Source: Thalassia testudinum
Lineage: Eukaryota > Streptophyta > Magnoliopsida > Alismatales > Hydrocharitaceae
Assembly: GCA_037157565.1 (NCBI GenBank)
Contig: JAZHRO010000024.1
Span: 17,242,501-17,306,500, forward strand
Length of the DNA stretch: 64,000 nucleotides
Direction: 5' to 3'
Shown here: piece after piece, positions 46,552-57,142 of the stretch
Layout: each line of letters begins with the position of its first letter
How positions within the stretch are numbered: the stretch's first letter is position 1
Notes under the pieces: generated by a model
The model's input: only the letters and a program-made list of their open reading frames with translations
What the model was told of the DNA's origin: nothing
Databases searched by the model: none
Program-made: the position numbers and the translations under genes

Positions 46552-46621
46552 GCTCCGCGCGAATCGAACGCGCGTCGCCGCAAACGCGGGCGTGCGCGCT
46601 AACCGTTGCGCCACGCCCGCG
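46552..46621 (-). other. tRNA-like module (A- and B-box) inside LTR D
   Basis: The minus strand carries A-box-like TGGCGCAACGGTTAGCGC (46613-46596), which forms a D-arm with 4-bp stem GCGC/GCGC. B-box-like GCGTTCGATTCGC (46571-46559) forms a perfect 5-bp T-arm GCGCG/CGCGC around a TTCGATT loop. Spacing is like a tRNA gene. The acceptor strands do not pair, so I do not call a tRNA. By eye the arms look most like tRNA-Trp or tRNA-Arg. Confidence 0.55.
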
Positions 46622-47054
46622 CTTTGTCGCGGCGACCGCGGGCGAGCGCGCGGATCTCGGCCGTTCGATCGAAGATCAACGGCCGAGATGCATCCTTGGC
46701 TGGCTTGGGGGCGTGCGGGCGGCGGGGGCGGGGCGACGTGGCGCGTTCTAGGCCGTTGATCTCCAGATCAACGGTCAGGATTTCTTGGGCCCATTGTGGG
46801 AGCTCCGGATGTCGGATTTGGCCGATTTTGAGTCCGTTAGACTCCGTTCGTCGTCCTGAATCCATCCGTGCGGTCCGATTGCTCATCTGAGGCCTGCTTT
46901 GACAAATGCTTTACACAAATGGCCATTAATACAGTTTATAAGCAATCTTGGTACTTGATGCATGCAATGCTCCTATTCTACTTTATGTTGTGCCTTTTAT
47001 TCTAAAGATGGGCCATATTCAACCTAATTACTACCCCCTTGCGTGGTGTTATCA

Positions 47055-48132
47055 GGAAGCCCTTCCAAGCTTGGAAAGAAGCTTTCAAGCTTGGAAGGTG
47101 CTTGCGAAGTAGGATATCCGAACCTTTGAAAGGTTTGCATGGTCTTTTGGGAAAGACTTAGGGCCCAAGGAATGGTTCAAATGGAAAGTAACTTCCCAAG
47201 AAATTCCCATATCAATTTTGGGAGGGATTGATTGAGAATCGAGCAAGAAATCCTCGCTCGAAAGTCGACGGTGAAGGTTTCACCTTCCAAAAATGGTGCG
47301 GGGACTTGCTTGTGAAGAAGACAAAGAAGTTGGGGGCCTATTTGTGAGAGAATTCATAAGTTAAGGGTCTGAATGAGATAGAAAGAGTTTGACTGGACCA
47401 AAATGCAAATTTGGTCAAGGTGATCTCAGATTGAGCCCAAATTTTGGTACAAACCTAATTTTGACCCACACGGGGACCTGCTTGTGAAGAAGGTAAAGAA
47501 ATTGGGGGGCTATTTGTGAGAGAATTCAGAAGTTAAGGGTCTGAATGAGATAGAAAGAGTTTGACTGGACCAAAATGCAAATTTGGTCAAGTTGATCTTA
47601 GATTGAGCCCAAATTTTGGTACAAACCTAATTTTGACCCAAGGAATCTAATGGTGAAGTTAGATTTAGATTTTGACCAAGTTTAACTGGGTAATTTATGT
47701 AAAAAGCTAAATTAGGGCAAATGTCTGCCTGAGACTTTGCTTTGTGTCAAGACGAGTTTTGATGGTCAAATTGAAGGTTCCAAACCCTAGAGAATTTTAT
47801 CCTGACCAGAATCTCAGTTAATTAAGCGAGTCTATTTTTAAGGTATCAAAAGTCATTTAATTCTCAAAACACGTGCAAACCTTTTTCTGTCTGTTCTGAC
47901 CCACTTGTTAGACTTTTAAAATCATTTGACCCTTAATTACCCCTTGGGAAAACCCGTGATTCTACTGCATTCATGATATGATGGTAAAACTGTAGTTTTA
48001 ACCCTGTTTTCTTGTCTTTCCCTTAAAATGACTTTGCAATGAAATATGACTCTCTGGCAGTTATGTATGAGCATTTACTGTCTTAATTGGATCAAAATGA
48101 GCTAGTTATGGCTCATGATGGTGTTCCCGTCA
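47055..48132 (-). repeat. Element A 5' LTR, piece 4
   Basis: Final U3 part of A's right LTR, from duplicated GGAAG to ...CCCGTCA, matching 6980-7900. It carries a private 172-bp tandem duplication, which accounts for its greater length than the left LTR. Confidence 0.92.
47297..47640. repeat. 172-bp tandem duplication in A 5' LTR
   Basis: Two adjacent copies (47297-47468, 47469-47640), each running from GGGGAC(T/C)TGCTTGTG to AATTTTGACCCA. The left LTR has one copy. The copies already differ at several sites. Confidence 0.85.
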
Positions 48133-48363
48133 CCTCGACCTAGAAGCGATTCATTCTGGTGGCCATTGACTACTTTTCCAAGTGGGTTGAAGCTGAGGCC
48201 ATGGCCAACCCTACGGTTGATAGGGTCATATCTTTTGACCATAGGAGCATTATAGCTTGATATGGGATACCCTAGTACATAATCACTGACAACGGAACCC
48301 AGTTTGCTTGCAAAAAATTTGAAGAATTTTGCACCAATTGGGACTTCCTGTTTGCTTGCTTCA
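48133..48363 (+). pseudogene. Element Z: Tat integrase catalytic core
   Basis: Continues the frame cut at 5131: KRFILVAIDYFSKWVEAEAM, NPTVDRVISF, then YIITDNGTQFACKKFEEFC with the second catalytic Asp (TDNG). Stops replace residues around IIA*YGIP*YIITD. The third catalytic residue is not reached because G interrupts at 48364. This shows Z is the common host of both A and G. Confidence 0.8.
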
Positions 48364-49331
48364 TGTTGGTAGGTCATTGAAATAGAAATTCTTGTTTTCG
48401 ATAAAAATTTTAACATAAAATGTCGTGTCGTTGTATGTAGTCGCGTGGTAGAAAATCGCTTTTCAAAACATTTAATATTCAGAATCTAACCACGAAAATA
48501 GTTAGGTCATCTCCATAGGGAGGAATTAGCCTATTAAACTAGTTGCGTTTCTTCGGAGGTTGTAGGTAGAGAAGAAAATGAAAAGGAAGATGATGATGAA
48601 TAGTGGATGGTGGCAGGTTGTGGTGATGGCATTGAGGCTAGTGGAGGAGAGGTGATGCTGGCGTCAATAGTGTTGGTGCCGGTGGTGTTTGTGATCGTGT
48701 GGGGGAGGGGGGGGGGGGGGGGCGGAGCAGGCTACTACAGCGAGGGGTTAGCGGTGAGGATGGTGGTTTGCGGCGAGGGGATGATGGGTTGATGATGGCT
48801 ATGAGTGCTGCTATGGAGGAGATGGTGGAGATGGATGCATGCTGTCACTGTGCACAGGAGGTCGAGCGCAGGCGAAGGCGAAGCCTACTTCAGATCACGG
48901 TGCATGCCATGTCCATGGTGTGCGCATGAGGAGCACGGTGGAGAGCAAGAAGAAGATCCCCCCAAGGAGAGATGATAGAGCCGCAAAGGGAAGGATCCTT
49001 TATCCTTCTCTAGATCCGCAACCTTCGCCTCTCCCTTCGCATGCATAATTGCTGGATTTGAATGCTGGCGGAGGAAGCGGCGGTGATGGACAACTATGGA
49101 CATACCCTCCTTCAAATGCTAATTATATTCATGTCCAGCCACCTATTATTTTTTTTCTCTGCATGTACATATCAAATAAGGAGCATAAATGTATGTTTTA
49201 GAATGCAAAGCAGACACAAAAATATTCGTAAGCTAAGTTTAATTACTACTTAGCTTAGGCCATTAAACTATAAGGAAATGTATTCGATATGTACTTAAGC
49301 TAAATAAATGTCTAATAAATTGGACTTATCA
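48364..49331 (-). repeat. Element G 3' LTR (968 bp)
   Basis: Starts TGTTGGTAGG and ends ACTTATCA before the polypurine tract AGCATGGGGGCATT (49332-49345). GTCGTTGTA is at 48427-48435 and a CATAGGGAGGAAT block near 48515-48528. A run of G bases (48697-48722) may form G-quadruplex. No clear TATA box. Confidence 0.65.
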
Positions 49332-51119
49332 AATGCCCCCATGCTTAAGTTTTGCTAGTCCCGAGCAAAAGTGTAAAAATAATGGAAGTGACTAAAAACT
49401 TCTTTACTTATGTCAAAAATTTGGAGATCCAGACAAATGTAAAGTAATAGTAGCCTAGGTAATGGATCAAAGTGAAAAGCCAACTTACATTTGAACTTCA
49501 TACTTAACCTTTGATAAAATTCTACCGAGATAGGCAACTACTTCCCTTAGGGATAAAGTAGAAAATAATTTGTAATTTGACCTCGGCTTTCTGGCTTAGG
49601 TAGGAGATATAGAGTTATATTTGGTGGCTTACATTCATCAGGTGCTACACGTAGTCTAGTACTGCAAACTCTAAATCTTTAGACTATCAAACAAGTCAAT
49701 GCAGAGAAAGGCTAAACACTATGCTCTCTTTGTGTTCCTTTGCACTCACTCACTCTCTATTTTCTTTTTCTTTTTCTTCTTTCTTTTCTGAGATCACATA
49801 TCTTACCAGATTTTGTACATGTACTCAATATTTGGTGGCCTCACATGGCATTTACACTTCAAATAAAGTTGTAATAACCCTATAACTAGGTTAGAGGTCC
49901 TCAGTTAGTATTCGGACGATCAGAAATACTAAAAAGTAGGTATGGGTGAGATTTGGTGGATCACAATGGGTGTTTTTGTTGCCTTATTATTGTCGACATA
50001 GAATGAAAAAAATGACATGAAGTTAATACTCTAAACTTGGACTCTTTTCTTTTTCTTTTTCTCTCTCTCTCTCTCTCACTTTTTTTCTAAATTTTTATAA
50101 AGATATATATATATATTTTTTTTCTTTTCCTTTTTTTTTTCTTTTTTTTCCTTTCTCTTTTCTCTTTGTTTTTTTAAAACTATCAACACAAAATGATGCA
50201 ACTTTTATTCATGAGGCATTATTGGGGATGATGATGGTCAATAGGATATTGTGTAGCTTATTTAGTGGAAGTGCCTACTCTCGGCACCAAGAAAGAATGG
50301 ATAGGACAAGCGTATTTCTGACCTTTGATATTACTACCCTCCTTCAGCAGAAGATTCTATGAAGTACGGTCGTAATCATCCACCATAGTAATAGTTTTAT
50401 TAGAACTCAATCTTTGTGTATCTGCCTTATTTCATGACTGTTAGCAACTCACACAATGTTTGCATATAGGAACAGAGAGCGAAAAACTATGCCTAACTCT
50501 AAGGTATCATCATCTAATTATCCAGAACTTAAGAGTCTTTGCACTAGACTTAGCACACCAGCAGTTTGTCTACTTTCTCCTCATAAATATTAGGTGGATC
50601 TAACAGAAGATAGTATGCCTAACTCTTTTTAAACTGTTCAAGGATTTATCAAACTAAAAATGCGTTTTGGTTTTCTACAAAGATTCATTACCCAGTCTAT
50701 GTGCAAGTGAAATAACTGTACTTAATTCTAAACTTAGAAATAATCTAAGAAAATCATTAACGACACCTCCTTAATAAAGATGTTTTGCTAGGGCTAATAA
50801 AGATGTTTTTTTTTAATGCACCTAACCAAATGCATGAATACTGCCTAAAAATGCAAAATGCACCCCCCATGCTTAAATCCTACAATGTGCTCATTGTAAA
50901 ATTAAAATAGGGGGAGAAATGAAGGAAATCACCTAATGAAGGCATTATTCAGGTCGTTAGGTTGCCTCTCAACAAGCACTGCATTTTCTGTCAGCAACCA
51001 GACTTATAGGGAACTTGTAAGTCTGGTTCCAAACAAAAAGACCTAGGCCCTAAAAATATGCGAAAAAGTGCAAGCTTAGAGAATAAGTAGCCACGAATGT
51101 TGGTGAGCTGATGATGCAG
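49332..51119 (-). other. Element G 3' untranslated region
   Basis: Polypurine tract at the LTR, long CT/T-rich tracts (49740-49790, 50040-50180), and a second tract GCATGGGGGGTG (50861-50872) with TTACAATG-type hairpin beside it (about 50880-50900), then AGAGGCAACCT near 50963-50973. No ORF of interest. E interrupts just before pol would begin. Confidence 0.6.
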
Positions 51120-51629
51120 TGTTATCTGTTTAGCGCGTGATCGTGATTAAAAGTTGTTTAGTTGTAGTATAGCGCAAAAACACAACGACAAATAATATTT
51201 ATAAAATCGGTGAGTATCAGGTCATTCGAGGGAGGCAATCTCGATTTTTAACTGATGCTTTTCATTGAAACTAGTTCAAATAAGATATTTATATATGTAT
51301 ATTTGTATATAGATGCATCAAATATTCATAAGATTAGATTTCATTGCATTGATAAAGAGTTTTTCATAATAGAAATTGCTATGCAAAAAGTAAACATAGA
51401 TAGAGAGAAAGGGAGAGGGAGAGAGAGAGAGAAGAAAGTGGCAGAGAAACGACGTCGCTTGCGGGATGCTTGTGCGAGATGCGGCAGCACCTCAGATCTA
51501 GAGCGTCGGGACGGAGTTGGAGCGGAGTTGCAGAGGGACGGAGAGTTGCAGAGAAGACAGAATATGTCTGGAGTTGATGGAAGAGAGAGGTTCTACGTGG
51601 ATGCTTCAACTGGGGGGGCCCTGGGCCTT

Positions 51630-51637
51630 CTTTTATA
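51630..51637 (-). promoter_or_regulatory. TATA box of element E LTR
   Basis: The minus strand reads AAAGCTATAAAAGAAGG. Confidence 0.7.
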
Positions 51638-52354
51638 GCTTTTGTGAAGGGCAAAAAGGGTATTTCAGCCCTTAATCTTGTGCAACAACCCCTTGGCTAA
51701 TCAGATCCGTTGATCGGGAGATCAACGGATTTGATTTGGCCTAAGAAAACCTTCAAAAGGCCTTCTATGCTCGGATTCGTTCTAGTGGCGACACATGGCA
51801 CGCTGTGCGCCCTCAGATCCTCATCGCACGACTCCCGCTTGCCTGCGCCTTTGCATTTTCGCCATCACCGCATGCCTTCAAATCTTGCCTCATCGTCAGC
51901 TGTCCGATCTTGCAATCGGACGGCTTAAACTCACGCTCATCGCGCCTTTCATATCCTACGAGCACTTCTGGCACCTTCCTGATTTCGCAAAAGCCCGCAC
52001 GATCATGCGTCCACCCGCAATGCGCTCCGATCGCGCCATGTGGACGTGCCTTAGTCCTCCGATCGTGCAATCGCGCCTGCACGCGCCTGCCCGCCCACCG
52101 ACGCCGCATCTATTTTGCGCAGCACAGGGCTCGCAGCATAGGGCTCGAACCTACGTTTCCTGCGTACACGCGTGCATGCGCGAGCCAATGCACAGTGCAA
52201 ACTCTTTATCATATATACTTGCTTGTTTATATTTATACTGATCTAATCTGGGTGGCGACGTGGCGCACTTGTGGCCGTTGGATGAAGATCCAACGGCCTA
52301 CGCTGCGAGGAGAGGTGCCTTCAGGAGTTGGGGGTGTGGCGAGGGGCAGATGCA

Positions 52355-52374
52355 ATGGTGCCACGTGGCACCAT
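52355..52374. repeat. Perfect 20-bp palindrome with G-box core in LTR E
   Basis: ATGGTGCCACGTGGCACCAT. The CACGTG core is the G-box bound by plant bZIP and bHLH factors. Imperfect versions lie at 16022-16041 (I) and 60289-60308 (H). Confidence 0.9.
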
Positions 52375-52822
52375 CGTGGTCGTCCGTTCTTCTTCTCTTT
52401 ATATCTAATAACATAGGCCTCTGATTAAGTTGATTTTTGCACTGTTGGACTGCGATCATCAATCTGGATCCAACCGTGCGGTTGGATTCTTCATCTGAGG
52501 CTCGGATCTTTATCCTTTGGATCCATGATCTCCATTCTTCTATGGACTGCACATGATGCTCTGGTTGTCTGATCGGGACGATTTCGAAAGCATTAGACTT
52601 CCGTCATTGTTCTGATCAGATCTGTCTAGACTGATCTAACATCTGCAGCTTCAAACATCTGCAATTAAAATCATCTCTCTTTTAGGCCATAAAATGATGA
52701 TATTATCTATATGACTAATAAACTAACTAGTATGCGAATTACGATGCTTATGCATGCATTGACTCAAAGTTATGCTAGAATCTAGCTCAATTCAAGTGGT
52801 CCTACATAACAAATTTCTATCA

Positions 52823-54508
52823 AGAGTTTGGCTAGAGATTTATGTCTTTTGTTTTCATCCAATATTTAATAATCCAGATAATCGTGAATGTGTTTTGTTG
52901 TAGTCTATGCAACGGATCCAAGTGAAAAGTCAGTCCACATCTAAAGTTCATACTTGATACTTAGTAAAAATCTATTGGGATAGGCAAACTTCTTCCCTCA
53001 AGGTTATGAAGTAATCTATGAATTCAACCCCGGCTTTTGGGTTAGGTAGAAGATTTTTGAGTCAAGTGGGTTTATTTTTGGTGGCTCACACTCATCGGGT
53101 GCTACATATAGACTAGTACTTTAGATCCTAGATTTCCAGATTATTAAATAATTTAACTCAGAGAAAGGCAAGAAACTGTGCTCTCTTTAATTCCTTTATA
53201 CTCGTTATCTCTCTTTCTTTCTCTTCCTTTTTCTTTTCTTTCTTTTTAAGCTCACAATCCCACCAGATTTATCAGTATATTTGGTGGTCTCTCCTGACAC
53301 TAACACTTTGATTAGGTTCTGATAACTCTACCACTAAGTCAGCATTCCTCAGCCTGCATTCTGACGGCCAGAAATATAGAAAAGTAGGCCAAGGCTGTAT
53401 TTGGTGGATCATGAGGGTGATGGGTGTTGTTGCCTCAATACACTTGAAATAAATTCTAAAAACACTTATAAAGTCCTTTTTTTTTTGCTTTTTCTTTCTC
53501 TCTCCCTTTTTTTTGTATATGTATATTATTATGCATAGACATATATACCTCTTTTTTTTCTTTTTCTTTTTTTTCGCATCTAGACATCTACTAACGCAAC
53601 ACAGTAACACATACGACTTTTATTCGGGAGGCATTATTCGGGATTATGGGTGTTCAAGAGGATATTGGGTGGCTTATTTGATGGAAGTGCCTATTCTCGA
53701 CACCGGGAAAGGAATGGATAGGACAGCGTATTTCTGACCTTGACATCAAAACCCTCCTTCAGCTGAGGATTCCGTAAAAGATGGTCGTGACCATCCACCT
53801 CAGTCCCAGTTTTATCAGCACCTGCTCTCTACGTATTTGCCTTATTTGGTGGCTCTCAAAAGGTTCACACTAAGAACTTGTACATAAAAATCGAGAGCGA
53901 AAACTATGCCTAACTTCGAGTATCATTATCTCATTATCCAGAGGTTAAGATTCCTCATATTAGCCTTAGAGCACCAGTAAACTTTCTACTCTCATCTCAC
54001 ATGTGTTTAGTGGATCTGTTAGAAGATAGTTTGCCTGACTCCTTAATTACTGTCTAAGGGTTTAGGAGAAGAAGTAATGCTTCTTCTTGACAAACTAAAG
54101 ATGTTTATCGGCCTTCACAAAGGATCCATTGCAAATTCTACTAGTAAGTGTGAAATTATACTGGATTCTAAACTCATGAATCAACTTAAGAATAAATCCC
54201 TAATAAAATCTTAATAAAAATTCTTTATGCCTAAATGTATTTTATTATTATTATTATTATTTTATTTTAGACATAAAGATAAGACATGCAATGTACATCC
54301 CCCCATGCCTACTCATTATAATGTCCTCATTGAAATGTATGCATGAAAATAAAAAATATAATAAGCAAGAGAAGGGGATATCACCTAACTTTTCTTGTTC
54401 AACCTAGGTTAGTGTGGATGCAGAAGATGCAGATCTACCTGTAATGAATACTGGGTTGCCTCCCAGTTAGAGCTAAGTTTAACATCATTTGCCGGACTTA
54501 GTTCAGCT
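52823..54508 (-). other. Element E 3' untranslated region
   Basis: Non-coding. The LTR-proximal polypurine tract is not evident (short deletion next to the LTR by comparison with G). The post-pol tract AGGCATGGGGGGATG (54296-54310) with a CAATGAGGACATTATAA-type hairpin beside it and CTGGGAGGCAACCC (near 54450-54463) are present. Short T-rich and ATT repeats occur near 53475-53570 and 54240-54265. Confidence 0.65.
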
Positions 54509-55822
54509 TCAATAAGATTTCAGAAGGTTGATGTGACCATCTGGAATGGGATCACAATTTTGAGTGATATAAGGTTTCAACCTCTGACCATTTACCTGTG
54601 TTTCAAGACCAGACTTGGGATCCAGGATAAGCACAGCTCCATGAGGGTAGACTTTTCTTATAATGAAGGGACCTATCCACTTTGATCTTAATTTTCTCGG
54701 AAAGAGCCTCAAGCGTGCATCAAATAACCAAACCTTTTGATAAGGGACAAAGCTTTTTCTGGAGATGTATTTGTCATGTAAAGCCTTTGTCTTATTCTTA
54801 TAAATTCTTGCACTTTCATAGGCATCATTTCGAATTTCATCTAATTCAGTCAATTGGAGTTTTCTTTGTCGTCCAGATTGATCAAGATTGAGATTAAATG
54901 TTCTGATTGTCCAATAAGCTTTATGTTCAAGTTCAATGGGCAGATGACAAGATTTTTTGTAGACCAGACGGAATGGAGACATTCCAATTGGAGTTTTATA
55001 CGCAGTCTTGTAGGCCCAGAGAGCGTCATCCAATTTGGTAGACCAATCTTTCCGATTCGGGTGAACCATCTTTTGAAGGATCTTTTTAATTTCTCGATTG
55101 GAGATTTCAGCTTGTCCGTTGGTCTGTGGATGGTATGGAGTAGAGATTCTGTGAGTGACTCCATACTTGGCTAGTAAGGTCCTGAATTGATTATGAGTGA
55201 AATGGGACCCACCATCACTAATCAGAGCTTTGTGCACACTGAACCGACTAAAGATGTTCTTCTTTACAAAGTCCATGACCACTTTATTATGGTCATTGGT
55301 TCGGGTCGGGATGACCTCAATCTATTTGGATACGTAGTCGACTGCCACCAGAATGTACAGGTACCCAAATGAATTGGTAAAAGGTCCCATGAAATCAATG
55401 CCCCACACATCAAAGATCTCGACTTCAAGGATTGGGTTTAGGGGCATCATATCCTTCCTGGTCATGTTTCCTAAAGTTTGGCAATTGATACATGACCTAC
55501 AAAAGTTGTACAAGTTGCGGAATAGAGATGGCCAATACAATCCACTCTGTAGTACCTTGGCTGCCATCTTTTTTCCTGAGAAGTGACCTTCATAAGCATA
55601 AGTATGGCAAAATTCTAGTACACTTGTGATCTGCTCGTCTGGAATACAACGGCGGATAACCTGATCCGTGCAAACCTTGAATAGCTCTGGGTCTTCCCAA
55701 AAGTAGTATTTGGCATCGGCAATCAACTTATCCCCCTTATGCTTAGGCCAATCCATGGGCAGTTTTCCAATGGCCAAGTAGTTGGCAATATCTGCAAACC
55801 AAGGTAGTTTGCAAATAGTCAA
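54509..55822 (-). pseudogene. Element E integrase
   Basis: Two in-frame pieces separated by one TAG near 55322, at a site where relatives have Trp (KWIEVIPT). N-terminal piece: PWFADIANYLAIGK linker, zinc domain EGHFSGKKMAAKVLQ and FCRSCINCQ, then WGIDFMGPF with the first catalytic Asp. C-terminal piece: [15 protein letters not shown] with the second Asp, [12 protein letters not shown] with the Glu, then [21 protein letters not shown] and [18 protein letters not shown]. All catalytic residues are kept. Confidence 0.9.
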
Positions 55823-57142
55823 GAGAGTCTCATCAGGGAAAGAATCACAGAGTTGACAAGTTGTAGAGTCTACTAGAATTTTGGAGAGATGATCTGCTAC
55901 TACATTTTGGGTACCAATTTTGTCTTTGATTTCTAAGTCAAATTCTTGTAATAGAAGGATCCATCTGATTAATCTCTATTTTGCATCCCTTTTTGACATC
56001 AAGTGCCTTAATGCAGTGTGATCTGTGAAGATTGTGTCATGAGATCCCAGTAGGTAAGATCTAAACTTCTCTAGAGCAAACACTACGGCTAGTAACTCCT
56101 TTTCTGTAGTGGTGTAGTTTCTTTGAGCTTCATCCAGGGTTTTACTAGCATAATAAATCACGGATGGTTTCTTGTCTACCTTTTGTCCCAAGACTGCCCC
56201 AACGGCAAAATCAAAGGCGTCGGTCATGATTTCAAAAGGATGATCCCAATTAGGAGGTTGTAAGATGGGAGATTGTGCAATAGCCTCCTTCAGCTGATTG
56301 AAAGCCCTTAAGAAATTGGAGTCAAAATCAAAGGGTTGATCTTTTGCTAGCAAGTTGCTTAAGGGCCTCGCCACCTTAGAAAAGTCTTTAATAAATTGAC
56401 GGTAAAATCCCACGTGTCCAAGGAATGATCTCACTTTCTTAACCGTCAAAGGTGGCAGGGGGAGTTTAGTTATAATGTCCACCTTGGCCTTATCCACTTC
56501 GATCCCCTTTTCAGACACAACATGGCCAAGAACTATGCCATCCTTAACCATAAAGTGACTCTTTTCCCAAGATAGAACAAGATTCACCTCAATGCATTTC
56601 TGTAGAGTCTTCTCTAGATTGATTAGACATGAGTCAAAAGAGTCCCCGAACACATAAAAATTATCCATAAAGATTTCCATGAAATCACCCACTATGTCTG
56701 AAAAGATTGCAAGCATGCACCTTTGAAAAGTCGCTGGTGCATTGCATAATCCAAGAGGCATTCTACGGAAAGCAAATGTTCCATAGGGACATGTGAAGGT
56801 GGTTTTTGCTTGATCATCGAGGTGGATGGCTACTTGATTGTAGTCAGAATAGCCATCCAAGAAATAGAAGAATTTTTGGTCGGCTAGTTTTTCCAAGATT
56901 TGATCAATGAAGGGTAGTGGAAAGTGGTCTTTCTTCATTGTACTATTCAGCTTCCTGTAGTCGATGCAGACTCTCCATGAGGAACTTGTGCGAGTTGGAA
57001 TCAATTCCCCATTATTATTAGTAATCACAGCTAGCCCGGATTTCTTAAGAACCACTTGTATAGGACTGATCCAGGGGCTATCAGAGATTGGGTAGATTAT
57101 TCTTGCATCTAACCACTTAATTATTTCCTTTTTCACTACTTG
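55823..57142 (-). pseudogene. Element E reverse transcriptase and RNase H
   Basis: 386 open codons from 57136 with RVCIDYRKLN, FLDGYSDYNQVAIH and TCPYGTFAFRRMPLGLCNAP. The active site reads EIFMDNFYVFG: the second Asp of the catalytic pair is Asn (residue 159), which should abolish polymerase activity. RNase H shows DAFDFAVGAVLG and [20 protein letters not shown] after MSKRDAK near 55976 ends the open stretch, and the RNase H tail (DHLSKILVDS) lies in frame beyond it. A two-base duplication (GCGC for GC, about 57142-57145) shifts RT out of the protease frame. Confidence 0.88.

Larger units (their letters stand above)
45649..47054 (-). mobile_element. Element D: solo LTR (1406 bp)
   Basis: TGACGTGCCTTCG...GGTGTTATCA, flanked by GGAAG at 45644-45648 and 47055-47059. 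GTCGTTATAGT at 45681-45691 and a GATCTCAGGGAGGCG block near 45750 give the minus orientation, supported by a TATA-like TCTATTTAAA at 46190-46181. The GC-rich middle holds a TTTAGCGAC/GTCGCTAAA inverted repeat (46220-46246), three palindromes (46340-46366, 46654-46689, 46752-46776) and a tRNA-like module (46552-46621). No PBS or internal domain is present. Short ORFs across it are GC-rich shadows. Confidence 0.88.
5132..48132 (-). mobile_element. Element A: full-length decayed Athila retrotransposon with five nested insertions
   Basis: Both ends are defined. The left LTR starts TGTTCACG at 5132, the right LTR ends ...CCCGTCA at 48132, and CCTCG is duplicated at 5127-5131 and 48133-48137 in Z's integrase. 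Subtracting J, I, B, C, D and their duplications leaves about 14.0 kb. Order on the minus strand: 5' LTR (48132 down to 20102, in four pieces), PBS 20098-20081, leader, gag, PR-RT-RNaseH-IN, 3' region, 3' LTR (7900-5132). gag-pol is littered with stops. The two LTRs differ visibly more than those of B or C, so A is older than its guests. Confidence 0.92.
48364..51119 (-). mobile_element. Element G: Athila-like retrotransposon, 3' portion
   Basis: One LTR (48364-49331) plus a 3' region up to the E insertion. The rest of G lies beyond E and H, outside the window. Its 3' region matches E's (for example the TGGATAGGACAAGCGTATTT stretch near 50298 and its counterpart near 53715), so E inserted into its own close relative. 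Confidence 0.7.
51120..52822 (-). repeat. Element E 3' LTR (about 1.7 kb)
   Basis: Starts TGTTATCTG; the far end ATTTCTATCA is set by comparison with G and is less sure. Contains GTTGTAGTATAG (51161-51172, 12/12 with the tRNA-Asp 5' end), a TCGAGGGAGGCAA block near 51225, TATA at 51630-51637, palindromes at 51705-51730, 51899-51924, 52273-52298 and 52468-52487, a 20-bp G-box palindrome at 52355-52374, and a B-box-like GGTTCGAGCCC on minus (52151-52141). Confidence 0.75.

Noticed and set aside
46552..46621. A true tRNA gene in LTR D
   Set aside because: D- and T-arms pair, but the acceptor strands do not and the anticodon arm is unclear. Kept only as a tRNA-like module.
48607..48929. Glycine/valine-rich ORFs in the G LTR
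   Set aside because: They depend on a G homopolymer run and have no counterpart in LTR F.
851..49331. F and G LTRs as the two ends of one element
   Set aside because: Both are on the minus strand with polypurine tract and 3' region to their right, so both are 3' LTRs of separate elements. Lengths also differ (2.0 and 1.0 kb).
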